Assembly: GCA_045661345.1 (NCBI GenBank)
Contig: JAZRFM010000027.1
Coordinates: 124,001-188,000 of the forward strand
Source: RUG12461 sp045661345
GTDB taxonomy: Bacteria > Bacillota > Clostridia > Lachnospirales > Lachnospiraceae
Reading direction: 5' to 3'
DNA length: 64,000 nt
A program made the position numbers and the translations under genes. The notes beneath the pieces were generated by a model. The model made no database searches and was not told the DNA's origin. It saw only the letters and a list, made by a program, of their open reading frames with translations. Of this stretch, positions 25,886 to 35,351 are shown in pieces (the stretch's first letter is position 1; the number at the start of each line of letters is the position of its first letter).

Positions 25886-26605
25886 CTATCCCTTTTCCGT
25901 CAGTAATTCCACAATCGCAAAGGGCTTGCCGTCTTCCTGCGCAAGATTCACCGTCGTCACGGTTCCATCGGTCCATACCTCCGGATAAACCGTGTCTTCC
26001 GGCATCGCAGCCTTCACATATTCCACGCGGATGCGCCTTACGGCTGCGTCTGCGGGAAGGTATTCCGCCGCATAATGCACATAGCGGCCGTTATTCATAT
26101 GATGGTTTGTATCCAGATCCGAGGGTCTCACGGGAAACGGGTTTTTCTTCTCCATCCCCTCCAAAAGGGCGATTTTGCGGGGCTGCTTTTCCATGGAAAG
26201 CGCCGGCTCGATCTCCTTTCCCAGGATCTCCTTCATCTCTTCCGTGGCACGGATCAGCGCCTGCTTTTGATTGTCAAAGTAAAACCAGCAGGAATCCGCA
26301 CAGGCCAGGAGTTCTCCTTTGGCATCGTGCATCGTAAAATTCCTGTAACCGAAGAAACGATCCATCTTGTACGGCCAGGTGGAAACCGACACTTCCTCCC
26401 CAAATACGGGCAGACGCATACATGCGATATTCCAGGAAGCCACCAGCCACGCTTCCTGCTTCTGGATGGCGTATGCCGGTCCGATGCCGAGTGCCTCGGA
26501 CTGAAAGGTGCTGCAGTTTTGAAACGCGTCGACCAGCTCCGCCGGACGGAGTCTCCCATCCTCTCCGATGGCGCTGTATGGAATTCTTATTTGGTAGGTA
26601 TACAC
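25886..26605 (-). CDS. Acyl-ACP thioesterase
   Basis: 239 residues, double hot-dog fold of the plant/bacterial acyl-ACP thioesterase family. The second half holds the signature SDLDTNHHMNNGRYV (162-176) with the Asn-His catalytic region, and the first half has FFGYRNFTMHDAKG. It would release fatty acids from acyl carrier protein in the cytoplasm; chain length cannot be read from sequence. It is 11 bases after the penicillin-binding protein gene and 20 bases before the CvfB-like gene. Confidence 0.92.
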   Translation of the reverse strand: MYTYQIRIPYSAIGEDGRLRPAELVDAFQNCSTFQSEALGIGPAYAIQKQEAWLVASWNIACMRLPVFGEEVSVSTWPYKMDRFFGYRNFTMHDAKGELLACADSCWFYFDNQKQALIRATEEMKEILGKEIEPALSMEKQPRKIALLEGMEKKNPFPVRPSDLDTNHHMNNGRYVHYAAEYLPADAAVRRIRVEYVKAAMPEDTVYPEVWTDGTVTTVNLAQEDGKPFAIVELLTEKG

Positions 26606-26616
26606 GGTACTGTCTC

Positions 26617-29349
26617 CTATTGTCCGGTCAGACCGTACAGCTGCTGGATCGCAGCCCAGGCCGCCTGTTGTGCTTCGAGATCCGCCTGGTTCGCAGCATC
26701 GATCTGCTGCTGCTCCGGCGTCCCCATGCCTGCCGTTGCCGCTGCCTCCGCGGCCGCCGCAGCCTGCTCCTCCGTCATGCCGTTGGCGTCATTCGTCGCG
26801 ATGGCCATCGCCGCATAGGAACCGAGATTGGTCAATACCGCACCCGGATGGATGATACAGCCGCTGGTCAGCGCACCGGCGGTCAGACGATAGGGATCGT
26901 CTGCCGTTCCGCTGGTACCGCCCACCTGGTAGACCCCGGAAACATGGAATTCCGGCGGACAGGAAGTGGTTGCGAGCATGTTGGAAGCGGAGCATACGGT
27001 TGCAAGCGCATGATGATCGCAGGTTTCCTCCGGAACCGTACCCTCGGCAAAGTATTCGGTCTGCGCCATGGAACCGCGCATATCCAGATTACAGAGCCCG
27101 TCGATGGCAAGCTTCCCGGATTTTTTGCACGCCACGGCCGTCACGATCCCCGGTGGCTGGACAAAATCCTGATTGGGAAGTCCCTCATGGATCCGGGACA
27201 TCACCGCCTTCCAAAGCAGCTTCGGGTAAGTGGTGTAGGAAAGGGTGGAGTTGTCATCGTATCCGCCCCATACCACACAGGTATAGTAAGGCGTAAAGCC
27301 TGCCCAGAGCGCATCGCGGTTATCCGATGTCGTACCGGATTTTCCGGCCTGCGTCATGGAATCACCGAAATATGCCGGCGCACCTGTACCGCCGGGTGCC
27401 GTCATGACATCCTTCATGGCGTCGGTCAGAAGCCATGCAGTGGTGGGCTGCAGCACCTCTTTGGTCTGCGGGGTATTATCAATCAGGACATTCCCCTGAT
27501 GATCCAGAATCTGCGTGTAAAAACGGGGTTTGGTGTAAACGCCGCCGTTGGCAATCGCCGCATAAGCCGCGGTAAGCTCCAGATTTTTCACACCGTTTGT
27601 GATACCGCCCAGGGCAAGTGCCTGGGAATTGTCCTGCTCCACGAGCGTGGTAAAGCCGAAATCCAGCAGTTTTTCATAGCCGGTGGTCGTCCCGATATCC
27701 GTCAGGGTCTTGACCGCCACGATATTGATGGAGCGGATGATCGCTTCGCGGATCGTCGTGTAGCCGCGGTAGGAGTGGTCATAGTTATTCACCGGCGACT
27801 GGGCGATATTGCTGTAATTGAAGGGGGCATCGTCCTGAACCGATGCCAGGGTAAAGTCTCCGGTATCCAGGGCGGGGGCATAAGAAGCAAGGATCTTGAA
27901 GGTTGATCCGGGCTGTCTCGTCGTACCCGTGGCACGGTTTAAGGTCTTGCTGGCGGATTTGTCACCCCGGCCGCCGACAAGCGCCTTGACCTCTCCGGTA
28001 CTCTGGTCGATCACCGTCATGGACGCCTGGGGCTGTACCGTAAAGGTCACGGACTCCCCGACGATCTCATCCCCCGGCAGCAGCACTGCTTCCCGGTATC
28101 CGTCGATGGCCGCCTGCGCTTCCTCTTCACTGTCAAAGTTCAGAGAATAGGGTGAACCCGCCGTGGAATAAAAACTGCGCATGGTCTGCTCGCTGTAATT
28201 GCTGTAGCTGTCGTCGGCATGCACCACCGTCAGACGGTAAGAGAAAGAGATCTTGTGGGGTGAGCTTCCGTAGTTATCCAGGTTATTCACCTCTGTATCG
28301 CAGATCTCCTGAATATGCGGATCCTGGGTGGAGTAGATGGTAAGTCCGCCCTGATACAATGCCTTGTATGCCTCGGACTCCGTATAGCCCTTCACGCCCA
28401 TCAGGTCGTCGATGACCTGATCCGTCAGCGCGTCCACAAAATAGGACGTGATATCCGCACTGGAGTTTTCCGCATTGACGATCTGGATCCTGTCATACAC
28501 ATCATCGGCAAGGGCTTTCTCATAATCCTGCTGTTTGATGTAGCCCTGCTCCAGCATTTTTCTCAGAACCTCCGCCGTCCGCTTCTGATTATCCTCCGGA
28601 TGACTCACGGGATTGAGGCGCGACGGGTTCTGGGTGATGGCGGCGATCACCGCGCACTCAGACAGGGTCAGATCGGAAACATCCTTGCTGAAATACCGCT
28701 CTGCCGCCGCCTGTACACCGAGGCTGTTCTGCCCAAGGTTGATGGTATTCAGATAGTTTTCCAGAATCCAGTCCTTATCCTGCTTTTTCTCCAGCTGGAT
28801 GGCCAGATACTGCTCCTGAATCTTCCTCTCCAGTTTTTCCGCCATGGAGCTCTCGGAAGTCCAGCCGGTAAAAACGTTGTTTTTCAACAGCTGCTGGGTG
28901 ATGGTGGAGGCACCCTGGGAAAAATCCTTGTTCCTGATGGCCGTCACACCGGCTCTTGCGATTCCCTTCAGATCGATCCCGTTGTGCTCGTAAAAACGCT
29001 CGTCCTCGATGGCGACAAATGCGTGCTGCAGATCCAACGGGATCTCGTCCAGCGTCACATAGACCCGGTTTGCTCCCGACGCCACCAGTGTAGCCGTGAC
29101 ATTGCCCTGATTATCCAGCACCGTGGTCAGATAACCGGTGGGCGTCGCATCGATCTCATCAATATCCGGTGCGGCGTCCAGAACGCCCCGGATCATGCCG
29201 TAGGCCATGCAGCCTCCGACGATGACAAGGGCAGCCAGCGCCACCATGGCAATCTTCCCGACGAGCACACCGATTTTGCGGTTGATCATCTGTCCTTTGC
29301 TCGTCAGCTTCTTTTTTTGTTTAATCGTACTCTGTTTTCCGAAATTCAT
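26617..29349 (-). CDS. Class A penicillin-binding protein (PBP1A type)
   Basis: Bifunctional peptidoglycan synthase, 910 residues from the ATG at 29349, which has GGAG ten bases upstream; a longer frame would overlap the gene before it. One membrane anchor lies at about 26-54. The glycosyltransferase-51 domain has IEDERFYEH (catalytic Glu 115) and QGASTITQQLLKN. The transpeptidase domain has STFK (Ser 482, Lys 485), SIN (540-542) and KSGT (670-673, the KTG position). A Gln/Ala-rich tail follows residue ~830. It sits seven bases after the TPR protein gene, which may encode a partner in wall synthesis. Confidence 0.95.
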   Translation of the reverse strand: MNFGKQSTIKQKKKLTSKGQMINRKIGVLVGKIAMVALAALVIVGGCMAYGMIRGVLDAAPDIDEIDATPTGYLTTVLDNQGNVTATLVASGANRVYVTLDEIPLDLQHAFVAIEDERFYEHNGIDLKGIARAGVTAIRNKDFSQGASTITQQLLKNNVFTGWTSESSMAEKLERKIQEQYLAIQLEKKQDKDWILENYLNTINLGQNSLGVQAAAERYFSKDVSDLTLSECAVIAAITQNPSRLNPVSHPEDNQKRTAEVLRKMLEQGYIKQQDYEKALADDVYDRIQIVNAENSSADITSYFVDALTDQVIDDLMGVKGYTESEAYKALYQGGLTIYSTQDPHIQEICDTEVNNLDNYGSSPHKISFSYRLTVVHADDSYSNYSEQTMRSFYSTAGSPYSLNFDSEEEAQAAIDGYREAVLLPGDEIVGESVTFTVQPQASMTVIDQSTGEVKALVGGRGDKSASKTLNRATGTTRQPGSTFKILASYAPALDTGDFTLASVQDDAPFNYSNIAQSPVNNYDHSYRGYTTIREAIIRSINIVAVKTLTDIGTTTGYEKLLDFGFTTLVEQDNSQALALGGITNGVKNLELTAAYAAIANGGVYTKPRFYTQILDHQGNVLIDNTPQTKEVLQPTTAWLLTDAMKDVMTAPGGTGAPAYFGDSMTQAGKSGTTSDNRDALWAGFTPYYTCVVWGGYDDNSTLSYTTYPKLLWKAVMSRIHEGLPNQDFVQPPGIVTAVACKKSGKLAIDGLCNLDMRGSMAQTEYFAEGTVPEETCDHHALATVCSASNMLATTSCPPEFHVSGVYQVGGTSGTADDPYRLTAGALTSGCIIHPGAVLTNLGSYAAMAIATNDANGMTEEQAAAAAEAAATAGMGTPEQQQIDAANQADLEAQQAAWAAIQQLYGLTGQ

Positions 29350-29356
29350 AAAACTG

Positions 29357-30886
29357 TTACTCCGCCGGTACAGCCAGTGCAGCCGGATCAGGGATGACAG
29401 CCGGTGCAACTATCGCTGCCGGATCAATCACCGGCGTCGGTGCAGCCACTGCTGCCGGCGCGGTCTCAGGCGCAGTGTCGGTGGTCTCTTCCTGCTGCTC
29501 ACCCGTGGTTTCCCCGTATTCCTCCAGGAAGCGCTCCGCTGTCTGTGCACGCTGGGTACCCGGATAAAGGGTAGCAATCTTGCGGTAATAAGTGGCCGCG
29601 TTCTGATCGTCCCCGTTTTTGCTGTATGCCTGTGCAAGAGAATACAGGGCATCACCGGAATGATAGGTTTCATCCAGCACCATGATCTTTAGGAACTCCT
29701 GAATGGCCTCATCATAGTTCTTCGCATTGTAGGCGGCATCTCCCGCCTGATAAGCCGCATCCATGTAGTCTTCGTTGACCTGGGTGTTGATGGTCTCGTA
29801 AGCGTCACGGGCGGCGGTGTCAAGATAGTCTGCGTTGACGGAGGACAGCGCCTGTCCGGCGGCATTCACATCCTCGTTCGCATATGCGATATAGGCATTC
29901 AAAAGCTGCTGGTAGCTGGTCAGTCTTGTATCCGATTCTTCCTCGCCAAGCTTTGCCGCGTCGATCTGGGACTCCATCTGATCGACCTGATTCTGCAGGG
30001 ACAGGATCGTCTGTTCCTTGTCCGCAATGGTCTCGTTTGCCTCCGAAACCTGTACATTCATCTCATTGCGCACAGCCATCCGCACACCCGGTACCACCAG
30101 AAACCAGGTGATGAGCACGCCGATGGCGAGACCGATGAGGATATTCACGATGGTCATGATGGCCGTATTATCCCGGAACTTGGTGGGACGGATGATGGTC
30201 TCGTTCCCGCTCATATAGCTGATAAACTGCTCTTCCTGCTTTTCCTTCTTTTTCCGGTTGGGCTCTTTTTTCAGCGCCAGATTACATTCCTTCAGATAGC
30301 GCAGGGTGGTCAGGTTGCTGCCATCCAGCTTCAGCGCATTGCGAAGGGTTTTCTTGGCAAGATCATACCGCTGCTCCTGCAAATAGAGCAGCGCCAGAAG
30401 CTGATGCGCCCGGATCATCTTGGGATTGACGGACAGCACCTTTTTCAGCTGGATCACCGCCAGATCGTGGCTGTCCTGCTGGCAGTAAAGAAGTGCCTGA
30501 TTGTACTTCTTTGTGGTCTGTCCGATGACTTCCAGCTCCGCAGGGCTGTTCTGGATCGTATCCAGATATCTCCCGGCCGGATTGTCCTCCGGCAGAAAGT
30601 TCTTGCTGATGACCCATTCCGCCATGGCGCGCACGCCTTCGCCCATCTCAAAATAAACGAGACCCAGGAGGTTTCTCGCCGGAATGTTCAGTTTATACAG
30701 CTTCAGACTCGTACGCAGCACCTCGGCCGCTCCGGACAGATCACGAATGGCCGCTCTCCTGAGTCCCTCATTGTACAGGGCATTGGAGGTGGCGATCAGC
30801 TTCTTGAACATCCGCACGTTTCTGCCGCATTCGGGACAGCGCTCCGCTTTTCGTTTCAGCTGTCCTCCGCAATAGACACAAATCAT
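29357..30886 (-). CDS. Zinc-ribbon, TPR and single-membrane-segment protein
   Basis: 509 residues in a clear order: zinc ribbon with Cys 3, 6, 17, 20; cytoplasmic TPR-like helices (about 30-205); a basic linker; one membrane segment (about 241-268); a coiled coil (about 274-315); external TPR-like repeats (about 320-455, with AYNAKNYDEAIQEFL and AATYYRKIATLYPGTQRA); and a Pro/Ala-rich tail. It probably bridges cytoplasm and wall. Its place directly before a class A penicillin-binding protein suggests a scaffold for wall synthesis, which is inference. Confidence 0.85.
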   Translation of the reverse strand: MICVYCGGQLKRKAERCPECGRNVRMFKKLIATSNALYNEGLRRAAIRDLSGAAEVLRTSLKLYKLNIPARNLLGLVYFEMGEGVRAMAEWVISKNFLPEDNPAGRYLDTIQNSPAELEVIGQTTKKYNQALLYCQQDSHDLAVIQLKKVLSVNPKMIRAHQLLALLYLQEQRYDLAKKTLRNALKLDGSNLTTLRYLKECNLALKKEPNRKKKEKQEEQFISYMSGNETIIRPTKFRDNTAIMTIVNILIGLAIGVLITWFLVVPGVRMAVRNEMNVQVSEANETIADKEQTILSLQNQVDQMESQIDAAKLGEEESDTRLTSYQQLLNAYIAYANEDVNAAGQALSSVNADYLDTAARDAYETINTQVNEDYMDAAYQAGDAAYNAKNYDEAIQEFLKIMVLDETYHSGDALYSLAQAYSKNGDDQNAATYYRKIATLYPGTQRAQTAERFLEEYGETTGEQQEETTDTAPETAPAAVAAPTPVIDPAAIVAPAVIPDPAALAVPAE

Positions 30887-30889
30887 GGT

Positions 30890-31030
30890 TTATATCCTTT
30901 TACTTTCCTCCAGCATTTCCCGGAAAATATCCGTCAGATCCGTCAAATCATGGCCATAGATATTGTCCACCGCCTCTTCGATCTCCAAACTCGGTTCATA
31001 GCTTTTTAATTCTTCTTCAAAGTCGATCAT
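30890..31030 (-). CDS. 46-residue acidic peptide of unknown function
   Basis: Small gene between folC and the zinc-ribbon protein. It starts at ATG 31030 after an excellent GAGGAGG site and ends at 30890, four bases before the next ATG. The product begins MIDFEEELKSYEPS and is rich in Glu and Asp with an amphipathic helix (about residues 33-44, DIFREMLEESKR). It has no membrane segment or known motif. The ribosome binding site and tight packing in the operon are the main evidence that it is real. Confidence 0.8.
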   Translation of the reverse strand: MIDFEEELKSYEPSLEIEEAVDNIYGHDLTDLTDIFREMLEESKRI

Positions 31031-31042
31031 GGGTTTTCCTCC

Positions 31043-32347
31043 TCAATTCAAAGGCCCTATTCTCTTCAGCAGTTCCCCCGCCAGATACAGGGAGCCGGCG
31101 CAAAATGCGAAGCCCCCGGGGGTTTTGCATTCCTTCAGTTTGCTGTATGCCTGCTCCATCTCCGGTTCCACGGCAATACGATCCGCCGGAACACCCGCTT
31201 CCGAAAAGGCACGCTGCATCTCATTTGCCGCACGGCACCTGCCACCGGGTACCTCCGTCAGGATCACCCGCTTCCAGGGGATTCTGGCAAGCTTTCGCGC
31301 GGAGGTCAGCAGATCCTTGTCCTCCATCTGCGAAAACAAAAGTACGTTCTCCTTCGCCCCCATTGACTGCACCGTTTTTACAAAGGCTTCGATGCCGTCC
31401 GCGTTGTGAGCGCCGTCGAGGATCACGCCCTCCTCCAGCTGCTGCATTCTGCCGGGCCAGACAGTGGACGCAAAGCTCTTTAAAATCTGCTCCCTCCTGT
31501 CTTTGCCGAGGGGAGGCAAAAGCTCTGCCGCACGAAAGGCCACCGCGCCGTTTACCGCCTGGTAAATCGCAGGAAAGGGCAGTGTGATCATAACAGTATC
31601 ATCATATAAGGATTTACAGGAAAAATCAACCGCATTTCCCCGAATCCGCGTATGTTTCACCGTTTGTTCATCAATTTCATACCGGGTCGCCTTCACCTCT
31701 TCGCAGCGTGTGATAATCTCGCGCCGTGCGGTCCGGTTCGTCCCGTCAAAGACCACTGTGCAGCCTTCCTTGATGATACCCGCCTTTTCCCGTGCGATGG
31801 AGGCGATATCGTTCCCGAGATACTGCATATGATCCATCCCGATGGATGTAATAATGACAAGTGCCGGATCCTCCAGGATATTGGTGGCGTCAAGCCGTCC
31901 GCCGAGTCCGGTCTCGATCACGGCGTAACGCACGTTTTCCTCTGCAAACACCAACATCCCGATGACAAACAAAAACGCAAAATAAGTCGGATGGGGATAC
32001 CCCTCCGACTTCATCTCTTCCACGACTGCCAGAACCTCTGCAAAAGCCCGGCAAAACCGTTCCTTTGTGATGGTCTCATCATTGACCGCGATCCGTTCCG
32101 TGAGTTCGCAAAGATGTGGGGATGTAAACCGCCCGGTTTTCACCCCCGCATCCGTCAATGCATGAGAAAGCATGGCACAGACCGACCCTTTTCCGTTTGT
32201 GCCTGCGATATGCACACTTTTGAAGCGCTTCTGCGGATCATGAAGGCGTCTCAATAGCTCTGCCAAGTTCTCCCGCTCCCCCGCCTCTTTTTTCGTAAAC
32301 TTCGGAATCTGCTCGATATACGAGACTGCCTCGTCGTAAGTCTTCAT
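31043..32347 (-). CDS. folC: Folylpolyglutamate synthase / dihydrofolate synthase
   Basis: Adds glutamate to folates (and in many bacteria to dihydropteroate) with ATP. 434 residues of the Mur-ligase fold: P-loop HIAGTNGKGSVCAML (about 46-60), TSPHL soon after, the ETGLGGRLDATN segment near 145, and the C-terminal DGAHN region. It starts two bases after the valS stop, the common valS-folC order of Firmicutes. No other folate gene is in the window. Confidence 0.95.
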   Translation of the reverse strand: MKTYDEAVSYIEQIPKFTKKEAGERENLAELLRRLHDPQKRFKSVHIAGTNGKGSVCAMLSHALTDAGVKTGRFTSPHLCELTERIAVNDETITKERFCRAFAEVLAVVEEMKSEGYPHPTYFAFLFVIGMLVFAEENVRYAVIETGLGGRLDATNILEDPALVIITSIGMDHMQYLGNDIASIAREKAGIIKEGCTVVFDGTNRTARREIITRCEEVKATRYEIDEQTVKHTRIRGNAVDFSCKSLYDDTVMITLPFPAIYQAVNGAVAFRAAELLPPLGKDRREQILKSFASTVWPGRMQQLEEGVILDGAHNADGIEAFVKTVQSMGAKENVLLFSQMEDKDLLTSARKLARIPWKRVILTEVPGGRCRAANEMQRAFSEAGVPADRIAVEPEMEQAYSKLKECKTPGGFAFCAGSLYLAGELLKRIGPLN

Positions 32348-32348
32348 C

Positions 32349-35000
32349 TCAGATCAGTTTTTGCAGCTGCTCCTCTACCTTTGCCATCATCTCTTCATAC
32401 TGTGACAGCTTCGCCTTCTCTTCCTCGATCTTCTCTGCCGGTGCCTTGGACAGGAACTTTTCGTTTTTCAGCATCCCGTTGGAGCGCGCAAGCTCCCTGG
32501 TCAGGCGCTCCTTCTCCTTCTGCAGACGCTCGATTTCCTTCTTTTCGTCCACCAGCTCCTTCATCGGAATATGGAGTACCGCGTCACGAATGACCACGGA
32601 AACCGCATCCGCCGGAACTCCCTCCGGGCTTTCCGCGATCTCGATATCCGACGCGTACGAAAGACGCAGATAAGCCTCCTTCCCCTTTGCAAAGGCTTCC
32701 CGTACCTCCTGCTTCTCCGCCACGATGATCATGTGGGAACGCTTCTGGGGCGGGACGTTGCGCTCGTTACGCAGCACACGCACCGCTTTTACCAGTTCCT
32801 TCGCATAGGAAAGGATCCGTTCGTCCTCCGGGAAGCTCCAGTCTCTGCGGTATTCCGGGAAGCTTGCGATCATGATGGAAGGCTCCCCCGGGTTCAGCGT
32901 GCAGTAAATTTCCTCCGTGATAAAGGGCATAAAGGGATGCAGCAGCTTCAAGGCCTGTGTCAACACAGTCTTCAGGGTCCAGAGTGCCGCGTTACCGGAT
33001 GCCGGGTCTGCTTTGCGCTGATCCGGCGCCGTACGGGTCTTTGCGATCTCGATGTACCAGTCGCAGAACTCCTCCCAGATAAAATCGTACACCTTCTGTA
33101 CCGCCACGCCGAGCTCAAATTTTTCCATATTGACGGTCATCTCACGGGTCAGGGTATTGACCGCCGAGAGGATCCACTTATCCGCAGGGCGTAGATCCCC
33201 TGCCGCCGGCTCCGTCACCGTCTCCTCCCCGAGATTCATCATGATAAACCGGGAGGCGTTCCATACCTTGTTCGCAAAATTGCGGGAAGCCTCCACCCGT
33301 TCCCAGTAGAACCGCATATCGTTGCCGGGGGCATTGCCGGCCACCAGCGTCAGCCGCAGCGCATCCGCGCCGTACTTGTCGATCACCTCCAGAGGATCTA
33401 TGCCGTTGCCGAGAGACTTGCTCATCTTTCTCCCCTGGTCGTCACGCACAAGCCCGTGAAACAGCACCGTGGAAAAAGGCGCCCTGCCCATATGCTCGTA
33501 TCCGGAAAAGATCATACGGATGACCCAGAAGAAAATGATGTCATAGCCCGTCACCAGCACATCGTTGGGATAAAAGGTCTTCAGATCCTCCGTGTCCTCA
33601 GGCCACCCCATGGTGGAAAAGGGCCAGAGCGCCGAAGAAAACCAGGTGTCCAGCGTGTCCGGATCCTGTGTAAAATGCGTACCGCCACATTTCGGGCAGA
33701 CGGAGGGCGTGCTCTTTGCGACCACGATCTCCCCGCAGTCATCGCAATAATACGCCGGAATCCGGTGCCCCCACCAGAGCTGCCGGCTGATACACCAATC
33801 GCGGATATTATCCGTCCAGTTGAAATAGGATTTTTCCATCCGTTTCGGGAGAAGGGTCACCTCGCCGTTTCTGACCCCTTCTGCGGCCGGCTTGATCAGC
33901 TCGTCCATCTTCACGAACCACTGCGCCTTGACCATGGGCTCCACCGTTGTCCCGCAGCGGTCGTGGGTGCCCACGTTGTGCTTGTGGGGCACGGTCTTTA
34001 CAAGCAGTCCCTGCTCCTTCAGGTCAGCAAGCAATGCTCTCCGGCATTCGTAACGATCCATGCCGGCGTACTTTCCGGCTTTTTCATTCATCGTCGCATC
34101 GTCGTTGATGACCACGACTTCTTCCAGGTGGTGACGTTTGCCCACCTCAAAGTCGTTCGGGTCATGTGCAGGGGTGATCTTTACACACCCTGTCCCGAAT
34201 TCCGGATCCACGTAGGAGTCCGCGATGACGGGGATCTCACGATCCGTGCAGGGGAGCTTTAAGGTCTTGCCGATGATGTCGCGATAGCGCTCATCTTCGG
34301 GATTCACCGCCACTGCCGTATCCCCGAACAGCGTCTCCGGCCGGGTGGTGGCGATCTCCACGAAGCGTCCCTCTTCGCCGGCTACCGGATAATTGATATG
34401 CCAGAAAAATCCGTCCTGTTCCTCGTATTCCACCTCCGCATCGGAAATGCTGGTGCCGCAGACCGGACACCAGTTTACGATCCGGGAACCCTTGTAGATT
34501 TTTTTGTCCTCATACAGCTTGCAGAAAACCGTAAGCACCGCTTCGGAGCATCCCTTGTCCATGGTGAAGCGCTCTCTGCTCCAGTCCGCGGAAGACCCCA
34601 TCTTTTTCAGCTGCTTGATGATGCGGGAGCCGTACTCCGCCTTCCATTCCCAGCATTTTTTTAAAAATCCCTCCCGTCCGAGAGATTCTTTTTCGATCCC
34701 CTGCTCCTTCAATGACTCAATAACCTTGACCTCCGTCGAGATCGCCGCGTGATCCGTGCCCGGCTGCCACAGCGTCCGGTATCCCTTCATCCGTTTGTAA
34801 CGGATCAGGATGTCCTGCAGGGTGTTGTCCAGGGCATGTCCCATATGCAGCTGTCCCGTGATATTCGGGGGCGGCATCACAATCGTAAAGGGTTTTTTGC
34901 TCCTGTCCGGATCCGGCTTAAAATAGCCGTTTTTCTCCCATTTTTCATACAGACGATCCTCAATTCCCTTCGGATCATAGGTTTTTGCAAGCTCTTTCAT
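32349..35000 (-). CDS. valS: Valine-tRNA ligase
   Basis: Class I synthetase of 882 residues. I start at ATG 35000 (MKELAKTYDP) because the family begins there and AGGAAAGGTTAGG lies before it; 63 further in-frame codons upstream run through the terminator of the preceding gene and are not coding. Seen in order: HIGH-type motif ITGQLHMGH (47-55), the editing domain, Zn-type Cys pairs, KMSKS (near 535, GRKMSKSLGNG), the anticodon-binding domain and a C-terminal coiled coil (about 815-882). It heads the operon valS-folC-46aa-TPR-PBP-thioesterase-cvfB. Confidence 0.96.
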   Translation of the reverse strand: MKELAKTYDPKGIEDRLYEKWEKNGYFKPDPDRSKKPFTIVMPPPNITGQLHMGHALDNTLQDILIRYKRMKGYRTLWQPGTDHAAISTEVKVIESLKEQGIEKESLGREGFLKKCWEWKAEYGSRIIKQLKKMGSSADWSRERFTMDKGCSEAVLTVFCKLYEDKKIYKGSRIVNWCPVCGTSISDAEVEYEEQDGFFWHINYPVAGEEGRFVEIATTRPETLFGDTAVAVNPEDERYRDIIGKTLKLPCTDREIPVIADSYVDPEFGTGCVKITPAHDPNDFEVGKRHHLEEVVVINDDATMNEKAGKYAGMDRYECRRALLADLKEQGLLVKTVPHKHNVGTHDRCGTTVEPMVKAQWFVKMDELIKPAAEGVRNGEVTLLPKRMEKSYFNWTDNIRDWCISRQLWWGHRIPAYYCDDCGEIVVAKSTPSVCPKCGGTHFTQDPDTLDTWFSSALWPFSTMGWPEDTEDLKTFYPNDVLVTGYDIIFFWVIRMIFSGYEHMGRAPFSTVLFHGLVRDDQGRKMSKSLGNGIDPLEVIDKYGADALRLTLVAGNAPGNDMRFYWERVEASRNFANKVWNASRFIMMNLGEETVTEPAAGDLRPADKWILSAVNTLTREMTVNMEKFELGVAVQKVYDFIWEEFCDWYIEIAKTRTAPDQRKADPASGNAALWTLKTVLTQALKLLHPFMPFITEEIYCTLNPGEPSIMIASFPEYRRDWSFPEDERILSYAKELVKAVRVLRNERNVPPQKRSHMIIVAEKQEVREAFAKGKEAYLRLSYASDIEIAESPEGVPADAVSVVIRDAVLHIPMKELVDEKKEIERLQKEKERLTRELARSNGMLKNEKFLSKAPAEKIEEEKAKLSQYEEMMAKVEEQLQKLI

Positions 35001-35030
35001 GTTCCTAACCTTTCCTTTTTCAAAAATGTC

Positions 35031-35072
35031 AAAAAAGAAATGCCCCCTATGCCTGCTGGCATAAAGGGCATT
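35031..35072 (-). terminator. Rho-independent terminator before valS
   Basis: Minus-strand hairpin with arms AATGCCC..TATGCC and GGCATA..GGGCATT, loop AGCA, followed by TTCTTTTTT. It lies 20 bases after the 50-residue membrane peptide gene and 31 bases before the valS start. No T-box signature was seen upstream of valS. Confidence 0.85.
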
Positions 35073-35091
35073 GATCATTCTCAGACGCCGG

Positions 35092-35244
35092 TTAAAGCGT
35101 GCCCTCTTCCTCTGCTTCCGTATCCTCTTCATCCACGATGGCCGAAGTCGCACCCGAGACGATGACCACAACGGCAGCCACCGCCGCAATAATCACCAGC
35201 AGAATCAAAGCAAAGAAAACGATTAAAAAACCTTCAGGTGTCAT
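35092..35244 (-). CDS. 50-residue single-span membrane peptide
   Basis: Starts at ATG 35244 after GGGGGG/TAG at correct spacing; an in-frame extension upstream lacks a site. The product begins MTPEGFLIV, has one long hydrophobic helix (about 6-34) and an acidic C-terminus (DEEDTEAEEEG). I do not recognise it. It is followed by a strong terminator, so it is transcribed separately from valS. Confidence 0.7.
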   Translation of the reverse strand: MTPEGFLIVFFALILLVIIAAVAAVVVIVSGATSAIVDEEDTEAEEEGTL

Positions 35245-35351
35245 CACGCTACCCCCCGTAGTTTTTGAACTGTTTTGTAAACGAAATACCTCTCGCCACA
35301 CCTTGGGATTATATCACATCCCAATCGTAAACACAAGGCAACTTTCCCACA

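Noticed and set aside
35001..35189. 63-codon N-terminal extension of valS
   Set aside because: It crosses a strong terminator and the preceding small gene, has no family similarity, and ATG 35000 has a ribosome binding site.
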